DNA of 64,000 bases, taken from the NCBI GenBank assembly GCA_035606665.1, contig DATNEY010000057.1:1-64000 (forward strand), in the 5' to 3' direction. Below are positions 35,234-44,117 of the stretch, in pieces. The notes beneath the pieces were generated by a model. The model was not told the origin of the DNA and made no database searches. It worked only from the letters and a program-made list of their open reading frames with translations. The first letter of the stretch is position 1, and every line of letters starts with the position of its first letter. The translations under genes were made by a program, and so were the position numbers. The DNA comes from DASUGC01 sp035606665 (lineage in GTDB: Bacteria > Acidobacteriota > Vicinamibacteria > Vicinamibacterales > SCN-69-37).

Positions 35234-36274
35234 TCAGTGCTTCTTGGTGCCGGGCGCCGTAAGTGAGCCTTCGGTGAGTCCGCGCGCCGCGGCAATGCCG
35301 TTCAGCACGTCGAGGAATTCCGCCGGCAGCGAGAACGACACGCCCACCGTCTTGCCGCTGCCCGAAATCTGCAGCGAGTTGAGCATCGTGTCGACGTCCT
35401 TGTTCTGCCCCGACATCAGCTTGCCCGCGGCGATCGCGCCGCGCACGACGTCGCGCAGTTGCTCAGCCGCCTTGTCATCGCGCGCGTCAGCGCGAACCGC
35501 GCCGCGCAGCCCGCCGTTCACGTGCAGGCTGACCGCGAACGTGTCGACCGGGGGAATGTGATCCCGCACGGCGTCGGGAATCGCGTTGCCGGTGAGCGCA
35601 TCGAACTTACCGACGAACCACGCGTTGCCGGAACTCCGGACGTCGTTCACGACGGCCATCAGAGCGGTGTTCTTACGAATGTCGTTGCCGGTGGTCGCGC
35701 CGTCGATGGCCGCCTTGAGCGTGGCTTCCTCGCCGAACGCGATGGCGCCCTGTTCGAGGAACGCGATACCTGCCTGGCGATTGTGCTCGACGGCTTCGGC
35801 ACCCACTCCGTGCACTTCATGCCCCGTCGGCATCAGCAGGAGCCTGCGGCCGCTGTAATCGCTGGCCGTCGCGCCGTGCTGCGTCGCGAGGGCCTCAATC
35901 TGTCCCGTGTTGAAGCGGCCGCGGACGACCACGAGGGCGCCGTCCAGCGGAGAGGCCGAGCTGCCGATGTAGGCCACGGCGACCGAGTCGATGTCCTTTT
36001 CGATATCGACGCCCAGCTCAGCCTGAAGCTTTTCCTTTTCTTCGCCGGTCGGCAGCATCTGGCGGATCTTCTGCGTCAGCTGCGAGGCCATGATGGTCCG
36101 GACATCCGCGTAACCCACCGCCGCGGCATTTGCGGGCAAATAGGCCAGATCGGCATCAGAGGCCTGGCCGGAGCCGGGCATCGCGCCGTTGTAGAACGCA
36201 ACCAGGCCCGTCCCGAGACAAAGGAGGCCGACCGTCGCCGCGCCAATCAGGAAGTTACGGGTGCTTCTGGACAT
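35234..36274 (-). CDS. Membrane-anchored protein of unknown function (DUF3352-like)
   Basis: Unrecognised 346-residue protein with one N-terminal membrane span (FLIGAATVGLLCLGTGLVAFY) and a periplasmic domain. It begins DADLAYLPANAAAVGYADVRTIMASQLTQKIRQML and contains DGALVVVRGRFNTGQIEALA and TFAVSLHVNGGLRGAVRADARDDKAAEQLRD, a pattern of paired beta-alpha repeats similar to DUF3352-type proteins. It follows the ABC exporter operon on the same strand after 41 bases and might be co-transcribed with it. The role is unknown. Confidence 0.6.
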   Translation of the reverse strand: MSRSTRNFLIGAATVGLLCLGTGLVAFYNGAMPGSGQASDADLAYLPANAAAVGYADVRTIMASQLTQKIRQMLPTGEEKEKLQAELGVDIEKDIDSVAVAYIGSSASPLDGALVVVRGRFNTGQIEALATQHGATASDYSGRRLLLMPTGHEVHGVGAEAVEHNRQAGIAFLEQGAIAFGEEATLKAAIDGATTGNDIRKNTALMAVVNDVRSSGNAWFVGKFDALTGNAIPDAVRDHIPPVDTFAVSLHVNGGLRGAVRADARDDKAAEQLRDVVRGAIAAGKLMSGQNKDVDTMLNSLQISGSGKTVGVSFSLPAEFLDVLNGIAAARGLTEGSLTAPGTKKH

Positions 36275-36315
36275 AGGGACCTAACCTCAATTGCATTATA
36301 CGGATGCGAGCCCTC

Positions 36316-37143
36316 TTACTGTTCCAGGACGTACTCTCGGCGAGTGACGGTCCTGGCGGCATACCAGAGGCTGACCGCGATGATCACGCCGATCCAGACA
36401 AGGCTCTGCGTCAACGACGGAAACTCCCGGAAAACCTCCTGAATCAGGCTCAGCGGCGAGTTGCTCGGCATGGCTTGCGGTACGAGCCCCTGGAGGTAGT
36501 AGGCCACTGACAGCCGCTTGAGGTAGCCGGGAATCAGCATGACGAGGGGCTCCCAGCCGAGGACGTACAGGAGGCCGATGAGCAGGGGCCGCTTCAGGGC
36601 CGCGCCCGCGACGGCAAACACCGCCCCATAGGCCGCGAGGCCCAGAGCCAGCAGGCCCAGGTCCTTCAGCAGATCCGGGAAGCTGGGTCCAAGCGAGCCG
36701 TTGATCGGCACCACCAGCATCCAGACGAGGGCGATGGACGGGAGCACGACGAAGACCGTGCAGACCAGGTACGCGATGTACTTGCCCATCAGGACCGCGC
36801 CCCGCGGAATCGGCCGCGAGAACAGGTAGGTGATCGTCTTGTCCTCGACCTCGTCGGCGATGAGCGACGTCCCGTAGAAGACTCCAAGCACGGGCACGAT
36901 GAAACGGATGTAGAGCAACCAGAGGATCAATCCGAACATCAACGGCCCGGTCATGGTCGAGTTGTTCACGCTGATGACCGGCGCTCCGAGCTCGAACAAC
37001 GCACGGAGGAGGCAGGCGATGACGACCGGAACGCCGACGACCAGCCCCATGAACACGGTGCGCCGGGACCAGAGCATTTCTCCGATCGACAGATCGAAAA
37101 CCCGCATCGCGGCGTACATGAAGCTCGGCGACTTGTCCGTCAT
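36316..37143 (-). CDS. ABC-2 type transporter permease, second pair
   Basis: Inner-membrane permease of 275 residues with about six spans (FMGLVVGVPVVIACLLRALF, MFGLILWLLYIRFIVPVLGVFYGTSLI, YIAYLVCTVFVVLPSIALVWMLVV, LLALGLAAYGAVFAVAGAAL, LLIGLLYVLGWEPLVMLIPGYL, SLVWIGVIIAVSLWYAA). The motif DEVEDKTITYLFSRPIPRGAVLMGKYIAY is the ABC2_membrane hallmark between spans 2 and 3. The start overlaps the stop of its ATPase by four bases (ATGA). Last gene of the doubled exporter run; substrate unknown. Confidence 0.85.
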   Translation of the reverse strand: MTDKSPSFMYAAMRVFDLSIGEMLWSRRTVFMGLVVGVPVVIACLLRALFELGAPVISVNNSTMTGPLMFGLILWLLYIRFIVPVLGVFYGTSLIADEVEDKTITYLFSRPIPRGAVLMGKYIAYLVCTVFVVLPSIALVWMLVVPINGSLGPSFPDLLKDLGLLALGLAAYGAVFAVAGAALKRPLLIGLLYVLGWEPLVMLIPGYLKRLSVAYYLQGLVPQAMPSNSPLSLIQEVFREFPSLTQSLVWIGVIIAVSLWYAARTVTRREYVLEQ

Positions 37144-38066
37144 TGCTTCACCAGGTACTTGAACACGGCCTGCAGGTTGTCGTCAGGCGACGTGACTTCC
37201 TCGACCGAGCCGTACTGGCCGGAGGCCACGAGGTCGGTGAGGTTGCCGTAGAACTCGTCGGGCCGGCCGGTCTCGACGACAACCGCGCCCGGCTCAAAAC
37301 GCATGCTGATCACGTCGGCCCGCGCCAGGAATTCGCGGGCGAGCTCCCGCGGATGATCCGCGCGGATATACACGGTGTGCGGGTGCGTGTCGATGAGGTC
37401 CCGGATCTGGTGGACGTTCCCCTCGGCCAGGATCCGTCCGTTGTTGATCAAGAGGATGTTCGACGTAATCGATTCGATCTCGTGGAGGATGTGGCTCGAC
37501 ACCAGGATGCTCTTGCCTTGCTTCGCCCACTCCCGGATCATCTTCATCGTCTTGCGGCGTCCCAATGGATCCATGCCGCTGAGAGGCTCGTCGAGAATCA
37601 GCAGTTCGGGATCGTGCACGAGCGCCTGCGCGAGTTTCACGCGCTGCCGCATACCCTTGCTGTAGGCCCCGATCTTCTTGTTGGCCGCTTCGAGGAGATC
37701 GACCTGGCCGAGGGCACGCTCGGCGGCGTCCTTCGCCGCTTTCTCGTCCAGCCCGTTCAGCCGTACGAGCGCCGTCACCCACTGCAGCCCGGTCATTCGG
37801 TCGTAGAACGAATCCTGCTCGGGACAGAACCCGATGCGGAAGAACAGCTTCGGATTCCCCCAGATGGGCTCGCCGAGTACGTTCACGGTGCCCTTGCTCG
37901 GCCGCAGCTGGCCGGTGATGAGCTTCATGAACGTGCTCTTTCCCGCGCCGTTCGGACCGAGCAAACCCGTGATGCCCGTGGGCACCGAGACCGTGACGTC
38001 ATTCAGGCCGATGACCTGCCCGTACCACTTGGACAGATGGTCGGCGCTCAGAATCGGCGCGCTCAC
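37140..38066 (-). CDS. ABC transporter ATP-binding protein, second pair
   Basis: ABC-2 exporter ATPase of 308 residues. Walker A GLLGPNGAGKST near residue 35, Q-loop FCPEQDSFYDRMT, signature-like YSKGMRQRVKLAQALVHDPELLILDEPLSGMD, and switch His in SSHILHEIE. The C-terminal 80 residues form the usual DUF4162-like regulatory domain. The GTG at 38066 overlaps the upstream permease stop (GTGA); a longer frame would run through that permease. Powers the permease at 36316-37143. Confidence 0.92.
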   Translation of the reverse strand: MSAPILSADHLSKWYGQVIGLNDVTVSVPTGITGLLGPNGAGKSTFMKLITGQLRPSKGTVNVLGEPIWGNPKLFFRIGFCPEQDSFYDRMTGLQWVTALVRLNGLDEKAAKDAAERALGQVDLLEAANKKIGAYSKGMRQRVKLAQALVHDPELLILDEPLSGMDPLGRRKTMKMIREWAKQGKSILVSSHILHEIESITSNILLINNGRILAEGNVHQIRDLIDTHPHTVYIRADHPRELAREFLARADVISMRFEPGAVVVETGRPDEFYGNLTDLVASGQYGSVEEVTSPDDNLQAVFKYLVKQ

Positions 38067-38908
38067 GCGACCACCTCGACACCGCGGACGCGCCGCTCGA
38101 GCACCGAAACGGCCAGCACGATCAGGCCGACCAACACCAGGATTGCCACCGTCACGGGCGTTTCGTAACGCGGTGGCTGACGGAACATCACGTCGGTGAC
38201 GATCTCGATGTTCGCGCCGACGGAGATCCATGCCAGCCGCGTGGAATTGGTGATCGCACTGAGCACGCCGAATACCGACTCGGTGAAGAACACGGTTCCG
38301 GCGTAGAGAATTGCGACGTAGCGGGTGCTCTTCGACAGTGACGAGAGCGCCAGCATCGCGAACGACGAGACGATCACCCACGCCATGCTCGAGAGCAGGA
38401 CGGCGGGTATCACATACGGATACGTGCGCAGGAAGTCCAGATTCGCCGCGAACGTCACCTGCAGCACGAGCAGGAGAATGCCCGGCACGACCGAGACGAA
38501 CGTCAGGAACGTCATCAGGATTGCCAGCTTGCCCGCGATGTACTCGGTCCGCATGAGCGGCTTCGAGAGATAAACCTGAAGCGCGTTCGCACGGCGATCG
38601 GCCGCGATGAGCCCGGAACCCGCGAACACCGTCACCATGAAGATGAAGAATCCCTGCTGGTCGATGAACAGCATGAAGTACTTCGCGTCCACGGGAAGGA
38701 TCTGGCCCGCGGCGGGATACATCGTGACGAAATACAGATGCACCGCGCGGGCGATGAACGGAATCCACGCGCACAGCAGCACGGCGAGAAACAGCTTCCG
38801 GCTGAGCAGCGAGCGAATGCCGGCGCCGGCGATGACCTGCCAGGACTGGCCAAGCGGCCGCTTCGTGCCGGCGTAGCGCCGGTAGCTCTGATCGTGAATC
38901 GGGCTCAT
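38063..38908 (-). CDS. ABC-2 type transporter permease, first pair
   Basis: Inner-membrane permease of 281 residues with six hydrophobic spans, among them LFLAVLLCAWIPFIARAVHLYFVTMY, GFFIFMVTVFAGSGLIAADRRANALQVYLSKPLMRTEYIAGKLAILMTFLTFVSVVPGILLLVLQVTF and VTVAILVLVGLIVLAVSVL. The segment RRANALQVYLSKPLMRTEYIAGK corresponds to the ABC2 hallmark loop. Four-base overlaps on both sides (ATGA with the upstream ATPase, GTGA with the downstream one) place it in the middle of a four-gene coupled operon. Confidence 0.85.
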   Translation of the reverse strand: MSPIHDQSYRRYAGTKRPLGQSWQVIAGAGIRSLLSRKLFLAVLLCAWIPFIARAVHLYFVTMYPAAGQILPVDAKYFMLFIDQQGFFIFMVTVFAGSGLIAADRRANALQVYLSKPLMRTEYIAGKLAILMTFLTFVSVVPGILLLVLQVTFAANLDFLRTYPYVIPAVLLSSMAWVIVSSFAMLALSSLSKSTRYVAILYAGTVFFTESVFGVLSAITNSTRLAWISVGANIEIVTDVMFRQPPRYETPVTVAILVLVGLIVLAVSVLERRVRGVEVVA

Positions 38909-39840
38909 GACTCGCCTATCGCTCTCGCGAACACGTCCTCGAGCGTCGGGACGCTCGTCCGCAGATGCCGGACCTGCGCGCCCGTTGACTTCGCGATCTG
39001 GCAGATACGCCGCTGATCGTCGCCGCGGCCGCCAACGGCGCCGGGCACGAACACGCGCATCACGTCCTCATCGGTCTCGTGGCACTCCATGCCCACGCCG
39101 GTGAGCGCCGCGATGAACGGCTGCAGGTCGCCCTTGACGCGCACTTCGAAGACGCGGCCGGACGGCCCCTTCAGTTGATCGATTGAGCCGGAGGTCGCGA
39201 TAGCGCCCTTGTCGAGCACGACGACGTAATCGCACGTGAACTCGACATCCGGTAGCAGGTGCGATGACAGGATCAAATCCACGCCCTTGTTGTGCGCCAG
39301 GTCGCGGATGAGTTCGAGCATCTCATCGCGGCCCTTGGGATCCATGCCGTTGGTTGGTTCGTCAAGGAAGAGGAGATCCGGATCATGCACGAGGGCCTGC
39401 GCGAGCTTGATGCGCTGCTTCATGCCGGTCGAGTACTCCTCGACCTTCCGGTATCGCGCCTCGCCAAGCCCGACGTAGTACAGGACTTCGTGCGCGCGCT
39501 GCATCGCGTCGGCCTTGGGCAGCCCCGCGAGCTGGCCGCAGTAGGCCACGAACGTCACGGCGTTCATGCCCGGAATGTGACCGTCGCTCTCCGGCATGTA
39601 GCCCAGGCGCGCGCGGACTTCCATCGGCTTCTCGGCGACGTTGAGGCCCAGCACCTCGAGCCGGCCGGACTTGGGGGTGATGAACCCGAGCAGGGACTTG
39701 AGCATCGTGCTCTTCCCTGCGCCATTGGGCCCCAGCAGGCCAACCGCGCCCTTGGGAAAGGACACACTCACATCGCGCAGGGCGGCATTCTTGCCGTATT
39801 GCACGCTGACTTTGTCGAGGATGACAGACGCGTTTGCCAT
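38905..39840 (-). CDS. ABC transporter ATP-binding protein, first pair
   Basis: ABC-2 exporter ATPase of 311 residues, first gene of the operon. Walker A GLLGPNGAGKSTML near residue 34, YSTGMKQRIKLAQALVHDPDLLFLDEPTNGMD as signature and Walker B, and switch His in LSSHLLPDVE. The C-terminal domain (VFEVRVKGDLQPFIAALTG...VPTLEDVFARAIGES) resembles other ABC-2 exporters. It overlaps the permease start by four bases. The upstream region carries dispersed repeat copy B. Confidence 0.92.
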   Translation of the reverse strand: MANASVILDKVSVQYGKNAALRDVSVSFPKGAVGLLGPNGAGKSTMLKSLLGFITPKSGRLEVLGLNVAEKPMEVRARLGYMPESDGHIPGMNAVTFVAYCGQLAGLPKADAMQRAHEVLYYVGLGEARYRKVEEYSTGMKQRIKLAQALVHDPDLLFLDEPTNGMDPKGRDEMLELIRDLAHNKGVDLILSSHLLPDVEFTCDYVVVLDKGAIATSGSIDQLKGPSGRVFEVRVKGDLQPFIAALTGVGMECHETDEDVMRVFVPGAVGGRGDDQRRICQIAKSTGAQVRHLRTSVPTLEDVFARAIGES

Positions 39841-39896
39841 GCGTTCAGGCTGGAACGATATACGGAGACGCTCTCAATGTGGTTCGTGAGTCTAAC

Positions 39897-39991
39897 CTTA
39901 ATTCGAGGGGCTTTGCCCCTGCGAGCTCCCCGACGGCGTCGCTCGCGGGGCCCCGCAACCCCGCTCCGCTCCGCCGCTCGCTCGCGATGGC
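39897..39991 (-). repeat. Dispersed ~95-base element, copy B
   Basis: Reverse-orientation homologue of copy A at 33904-33999. Shared blocks are the end hairpin GAGGGGCTTTGCCCCTGC, GAGCTCCCCGAC, a GCGGGGCCCCGC core and a CTCCGC-rich start. It fills most of the 164-base gap between the HD-domain gene stop and the first ABC ATPase start. Confidence 0.85.
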
Positions 39992-40004
39992 TCCCTCGGA
40001 TGCA

Positions 40005-40598
40005 CTACTGAGCATTCGCCGTAATCGAACCGCGCAAACCCAATTCATCGGCGCGTTGACGCAGGAATCCGATCACATTCGTGATGTGAGTCTCGAGCGG
40101 CAGCCCCAGCTCCTCGGCGCCCTTGCGGATGTCCTCGCGCGGCACCGCGCGGGCGAACGCCTTGTCCTTCATCCGTTTGATGACGGAGGCGGTCTCGAGG
40201 TCAAGAACGCTCTTCGACGGGCGCACGAGCGCGGCCGCCGTGATGAATCCGCTCAGCTCATCGCAGGCAAACAGCGTTTTCTCGAGCGCCGATTCACGGG
40301 TGACGCCGGAATAATCCGCGTGCGAAAGAATCGCACGCGTCACCCACTCGGGATAGCCCATCGACGTGAGGATCTCGACGCCGCGGTACGGATGGTTTTC
40401 GCGGTCCGGATACTTCTCGTAATCGAAATCGTGCACAAGCGCGACGAACCCCCAGTCGTCCTCGTCGTGTCCCCCGGCACGCGCGTAGCCGCGGACCGCC
40501 GCTTCGACGGCCAGCAGGTGTTTCCGCAGGCTTTCGCTCTGCACGTGTTCGGTGACGAGCGCCCAGGCGCGATCGCGCGACAGCATCGGGTCGGTCAT
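40005..40598 (-). CDS. HD-domain hydrolase, COG2316-like
   Basis: Predicted metal-dependent phosphohydrolase of 197 residues. HD-fold residues are His in RKHLLAVEAAVRGYA, the HD pair in ALVHDFDYEKYPD, His in HADYSGV and Asp in FACDELSGF, the order expected for a complete HD domain. The ATG at 40598 overlaps the NUDIX stop by four bases. Probably acts on a nucleotide or phosphoester; context with nucleotide-cleaning NUDIX and salvage genes agrees but does not prove it. Confidence 0.78.
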   Translation of the reverse strand: MTDPMLSRDRAWALVTEHVQSESLRKHLLAVEAAVRGYARAGGHDEDDWGFVALVHDFDYEKYPDRENHPYRGVEILTSMGYPEWVTRAILSHADYSGVTRESALEKTLFACDELSGFITAAALVRPSKSVLDLETASVIKRMKDKAFARAVPREDIRKGAEELGLPLETHITNVIGFLRQRADELGLRGSITANAQ

Positions 40599-41461
40599 GA
40601 CTTGGGTTCCTTGGGTGCTGATTCTATCGCGCGGGTGATCACTGAACGCGGCTTCGCGGCGAGGTGATACCCATCGAGATCCTGGGGATCGGCCCACGCG
40701 ACATCGGACACATCGGAACCCGCGGCGAGCGATCCTCCGCGCACGTGGCAGATGTAGTCGACGAGCACGAAGTGGTACCGCACCTGGCCGGTGTCGTCGA
40801 GCAGGATGCGGTCGAAGACATCGACGACCGCACCGACCCCGACGCTGAGCCCGGTTTCCTCTTCGATCTCCCGCGCTACTCCTGCCTCGAGCGACTCGCC
40901 AAGCTCGAGCATGCCGCCGGGCAGGCTCCACTGCGCAGCCAGCGGCTCGTGCCGCCGCTTCACCAGCAGGACCTTGCCGTCATCGGACAACACAACCGCG
41001 CCGACGCCGACGAGCGGCTTCGACGGGTAGCGCCGTTCTGATGGCGTCGCCGGTTCGCCGATCCGTTCGGGCGGGAGCTCACGGGCGATGTTGCGCTGCC
41101 GCCGGATGAGCCCGTCTTCAATCCAGAAATAGGAATAGCCGGCGGCGCCGCGCAGGTCGCCGCCATCGGTCGATGACGTGAGGCTGCGCCAGTCCGCGCG
41201 CACCCAGCCCCACCCTGTTTCGATCCCCGCAATCCGCGACACGTCGAACCGGAATCCGCCCGGCAGTCCACCGGCTCGTTCGGCCATGACGCGAGCCCAT
41301 CCGCTTCGCGCGGACTCCCGGCCGACGCAGTACTCACCAGACTCCGGGAACACTCGCTCGACCTGGCAGTTGACGTCGTACAACGCGGCGGCAGCGTCAG
41401 CGTCGTTCTGATTGATGGCGCTGAACAGTGCGCGGACGACGTCGAACGCGTCGGTGCTCAC
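40595..41461 (-). CDS. SnoaL-like plus NUDIX fusion hydrolase
   Basis: Two-domain protein of 288 residues starting with GTG at 41461. Residues 1-130 look like a SnoaL/NTF2-like cone domain (VVRALFSAINQNDADAAAALYDVNCQVERVF... FRFDVSRIAGIETGWGWVRADWRSLTSS). Residues 148-280 form a NUDIX domain with the box GGMLELGESLEAGVAREIEEETGL, complete for GX5EX7REUXEEXGU. The C-terminal residues ESAPKEPKS are encoded by a short repeat of TTGGGTTCC words. Coupled by GTGA to yjbQ upstream and ATGA to the HD gene downstream. Substrate unknown. Confidence 0.8.
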   Translation of the reverse strand: MSTDAFDVVRALFSAINQNDADAAAALYDVNCQVERVFPESGEYCVGRESARSGWARVMAERAGGLPGGFRFDVSRIAGIETGWGWVRADWRSLTSSTDGGDLRGAAGYSYFWIEDGLIRRQRNIARELPPERIGEPATPSERRYPSKPLVGVGAVVLSDDGKVLLVKRRHEPLAAQWSLPGGMLELGESLEAGVAREIEEETGLSVGVGAVVDVFDRILLDDTGQVRYHFVLVDYICHVRGGSLAAGSDVSDVAWADPQDLDGYHLAAKPRSVITRAIESAPKEPKS

Positions 41462-41871
41462 TCGCCCATCACTTTGACGACGACCCGCTTCCGTCGCTGA
41501 CCGTCGAACTCGGCGTAGAAGACCTGTTCCCAGGGCCCGAGATCGAGCGCGCCCTTTGTGATCGGCAGGATGACCTGGTGGCCCATGATGGTCCGCTTCA
41601 GATGCGCGTCGGCGTTGTCCTCGCCGGTCTGGTGGTGGCGGTACGGCAGGCCTGATGGCGCGAGCTTCTCGAGCCACGTCTGGAAGTCGTGAATGAGTCC
41701 GCTCTCCCAGTCATTGACGTAGACGCCGGCCGTGATGTGCATCGCCGACACCAGCACCATGCCTTCGCGCACGCCGCTCGCTGACACGATGCCGGCGAGC
41801 TCATCCGTGATGCGCACGAACTCCTGACGCTGTTTCGTCTCGAACCACAGGTAGTCCGTGTGAACCTTCAT
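41458..41871 (-). CDS. yjbQ: YjbQ family (UPF0047) protein
   Basis: Small conserved protein of 137 residues. The family signature is complete: AMHITAGVYVNDWESGLIHDFQTWLEKLAP, YRHHQTGEDNADAHLKRTIMGHQVILPITKGALDLGPWEQVFYAEFDGQRRKRVVVKV. Members have been reported with weak thiamine-phosphate synthase activity and likely bind a metal through the conserved His residues. Start and stop overlap tsaD and the NUDIX gene by four bases each, so it is tightly coupled in the operon. Confidence 0.93.
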   Translation of the reverse strand: MKVHTDYLWFETKQRQEFVRITDELAGIVSASGVREGMVLVSAMHITAGVYVNDWESGLIHDFQTWLEKLAPSGLPYRHHQTGEDNADAHLKRTIMGHQVILPITKGALDLGPWEQVFYAEFDGQRRKRVVVKVMGE

Positions 41872-42992
41872 GCGGCTCCGCCGATCTCGAGGTTCGCCAA
41901 CGCGTTGAAATCGATCGGCGACGCTTCGCCTCTCGAGAGGCGCCGCAGGCCGGCCGCCGCGATCATCGCGGCGTTGTCCGTGGACAGCGCCAGCCTTGGA
42001 ATAAAGACCGGAATCCCGGCGGCCTCACCGCGGGCGGTCGCGTCGTGGCGCAGCCGGCTGTTCGCCGACACGCCGCCGGCAATCCCGACACTCTTTGCGG
42101 TCAGTCGCGCGGCCGCCTCGAACGTGCGTTCGACCAGGCTCTCGACGACAACCCGCTGAAAGCTCGCGCAGAAATCCGCCACGTCGGCCCTCGACAGCGG
42201 GCCCGCGTCGGAAGGCACCGCGAAGCCCGTAGCGATCGGCACACCGCGCTCCTGCAAAAGCCTCACGACGGCGGTCTTCAAGCCGGAGAAGCTGAACTCC
42301 GACACCAGCTCGCCTTTGGCCGCCCGCGCGGCGAGTTCCGCCGGAAGCTGATTGCGATCGCGGTGCGTGAACCTCGGCCGCGGCAACTCCACCGCATCGT
42401 CACGACCTTCGCGCGCCATCCTGTCGATAACCGGACCGCCTGGATATCCCAGTCCCAAGAGCCTCGCCACCTTGTCATAGGCCTCACCAGCGGCGTCGTC
42501 TCTCGTGCGGCCCACAAGCGCGTACCGGCCGGGTTCGGAGACGAGATAGAGGCTCGTGTGTCCGCCTGAAACAACGAGCACGAGACAAGGAAGCGGAACT
42601 TCACCGTGTTCGAGCACGACCGACTCGATATGGCCGGCAAGATGATGAACCGCCACGACCGGTTTCTTCAGGGTGAGCGCGGCGGACTTCGCGAACGAGA
42701 CACCCACCAGGAGCGATCCGACCAGGCCGGGCCCCTGCGTCACGGCAATAGCGTCAATACCTGCCCACGACGTCCCGGCGTCGGCGAACGCCCGCTCCAC
42801 GACGCCGCAGATGTCGCGGACGTGCTGACGCGACGCCATCTCCGGAACGACGCCGCCCCACTCGCGATGGATCTCCACCTGCGAGGCGATGACGTTCGAG
42901 TCCATGCGCCAGGGCCGTGCCGAATCTCCCGTTGTCGACACCACGGCCGCAGCGGTCTCGTCGCACGAGGTCTCTATTCCAAGAACGCGCAT
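41868..42992 (-). CDS. tsaD: tRNA N6-adenosine threonylcarbamoyltransferase
   Basis: Catalytic subunit of the threonylcarbamoyl-adenosine (t6A37) pathway, transferring threonylcarbamoyl to tRNA that reads ANN codons. The 374-residue ASKHA-fold protein starts MRVLGIETSCDETAAAVV, has EIHREWGGVVPEMASRQH, GPGLVGSLLVG, the metal-binding HxxxH in VAVHHLAGHIES, VSGGHTSLYLV, FSFSGLKTAV and AGGVSANSRLR. Complete length. Seven bases downstream of mtnA and overlapping yjbQ by four. Its partners TsaB and TsaE are not in this window. Confidence 0.97.
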   Translation of the reverse strand: MRVLGIETSCDETAAAVVSTTGDSARPWRMDSNVIASQVEIHREWGGVVPEMASRQHVRDICGVVERAFADAGTSWAGIDAIAVTQGPGLVGSLLVGVSFAKSAALTLKKPVVAVHHLAGHIESVVLEHGEVPLPCLVLVVSGGHTSLYLVSEPGRYALVGRTRDDAAGEAYDKVARLLGLGYPGGPVIDRMAREGRDDAVELPRPRFTHRDRNQLPAELAARAAKGELVSEFSFSGLKTAVVRLLQERGVPIATGFAVPSDAGPLSRADVADFCASFQRVVVESLVERTFEAAARLTAKSVGIAGGVSANSRLRHDATARGEAAGIPVFIPRLALSTDNAAMIAAAGLRRLSRGEASPIDFNALANLEIGGAA

Positions 42993-42999
42993 GTGGCGG

Positions 43000-44040
43000 C
43001 TATTCGAAGAGCTTCGCCAGGCTCTCGGTGAACGGCGCGCGCGCGATGCCCTTCTCAGTGATGATGCCCGCGACCAGATGGTGCGGCGTCACGTCGAACG
43101 CCGGATTCCAGATGCTGGCGCCCTCAGGCGTGAGACGGATCGATCCGACATGCGTGACTTCGCGCGCCGGGCGTTCCTCGATGGGTATCGCGGAGCCGTC
43201 CGACGCGTCGAGGTCGATCGTCGACAGCGGCGCCGCGACGTAGAACGGCACCTTGTGCGCGTGCGCCATCATCGCGACGGTGTACGTGCCGATCTTGTTG
43301 GCGAAATCGCCGTTCGCCGCGATGCGGTCGGCGCCGACCACGACGAAGTCGATGCCACCGCGCTGCATCAGCGGACCAGCCATGCTCTCGGTCAGCACGG
43401 TGGTCGGAATCTTGTCGCGGACCAGTTCCCAGGCCGTCAGCCGCGACCCCTGGTTGAACGGACGCGTTTCATCCGCAAACACCTGCGTCACTTTGCCCTG
43501 CTCGGCGGCCGCACGGATAACACCCAGCGCCGTTCCGTAGCCGGCCGTCGCAAGCGCGCCCGCGTTGCAGTGCGTCAGGATTCGCGCGTTGGCCGGCACG
43601 ACGTCGGCGCCAAAGCGGCCCATCGCCTTGCAACTCTCGACGTCCTCGTCGTGAATCGCGTGGGCCTCGGCCACGAGCGCCGCCTGGACTTCCTGCACCG
43701 ACTTCCCCGCCATCACCGCGGCTGAGAACGCCTTTTTCATCCGGGCGATCGCCCAGAACAGGTTGACCGCGGTCGGTCGCGTCGCCGCCATGAGGTCGCA
43801 CAGCTTGTTGAACTCGACCGCGAACTGCTTCGTCCCCTGTGCCTTGCTGCGGCCCATGCCGAGCGCAATTCCCATGGCCGCCGCCACGCCAATCGCCGGC
43901 GCTCCGCGGATCACCATCGTCTTGATCGCGCGCGCGACTTCCGCGGCTGTCTTGCAGTGCACGTAGACTTCCTGACCGGGCAGCTTGCGCTGGTCGATCA
44001 TCACGACGGCATCCGGCTGCCACTCGATCGTCGGTAACAT
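43000..44040 (-). CDS. mtnA: S-methyl-5-thioribose-1-phosphate isomerase
   Basis: Methionine salvage enzyme converting 5-methylthioribose-1-phosphate to 5-methylthioribulose-1-phosphate. The 346-residue protein has MVIRGAPAIGVAAAMG near the N-terminus, catalytic Cys in ILTHCNAGALATAGYGTALG, DETRPFNQGSRLTAWELV, and catalytic Asp in VVVGADRIAANGDFANKIGTY. Complete and normal in length. Together with PNP downstream of deoA it links nucleoside and methylthioadenosine salvage, although other mtn genes are absent here. Confidence 0.96.
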   Translation of the reverse strand: MLPTIEWQPDAVVMIDQRKLPGQEVYVHCKTAAEVARAIKTMVIRGAPAIGVAAAMGIALGMGRSKAQGTKQFAVEFNKLCDLMAATRPTAVNLFWAIARMKKAFSAAVMAGKSVQEVQAALVAEAHAIHDEDVESCKAMGRFGADVVPANARILTHCNAGALATAGYGTALGVIRAAAEQGKVTQVFADETRPFNQGSRLTAWELVRDKIPTTVLTESMAGPLMQRGGIDFVVVGADRIAANGDFANKIGTYTVAMMAHAHKVPFYVAAPLSTIDLDASDGSAIPIEERPAREVTHVGSIRLTPEGASIWNPAFDVTPHHLVAGIITEKGIARAPFTESLAKLFE

Positions 44041-44055
44041 GAAGTGATTCTATTG

Positions 44056-44097
44056 AAACGACGCGGGCGACGCGAACGAACGGGAACGACGCGAACA
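44056..44097. repeat. Irregular nonamer array (ACGACGCG / AACGAACGG words)
   Basis: Words AACGACGCG, GGCGACGCG, AACGAACGG, GAACGACGCG, AACAAATC lie between mtnA start and cdd stop, with one-base phase shifts. Fainter version of the same kind of word occurs at 27554-27575. Confidence 0.6.
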
Positions 44098-44117
44098 AAT
44101 CGGAGAGCGCGGAGGCG

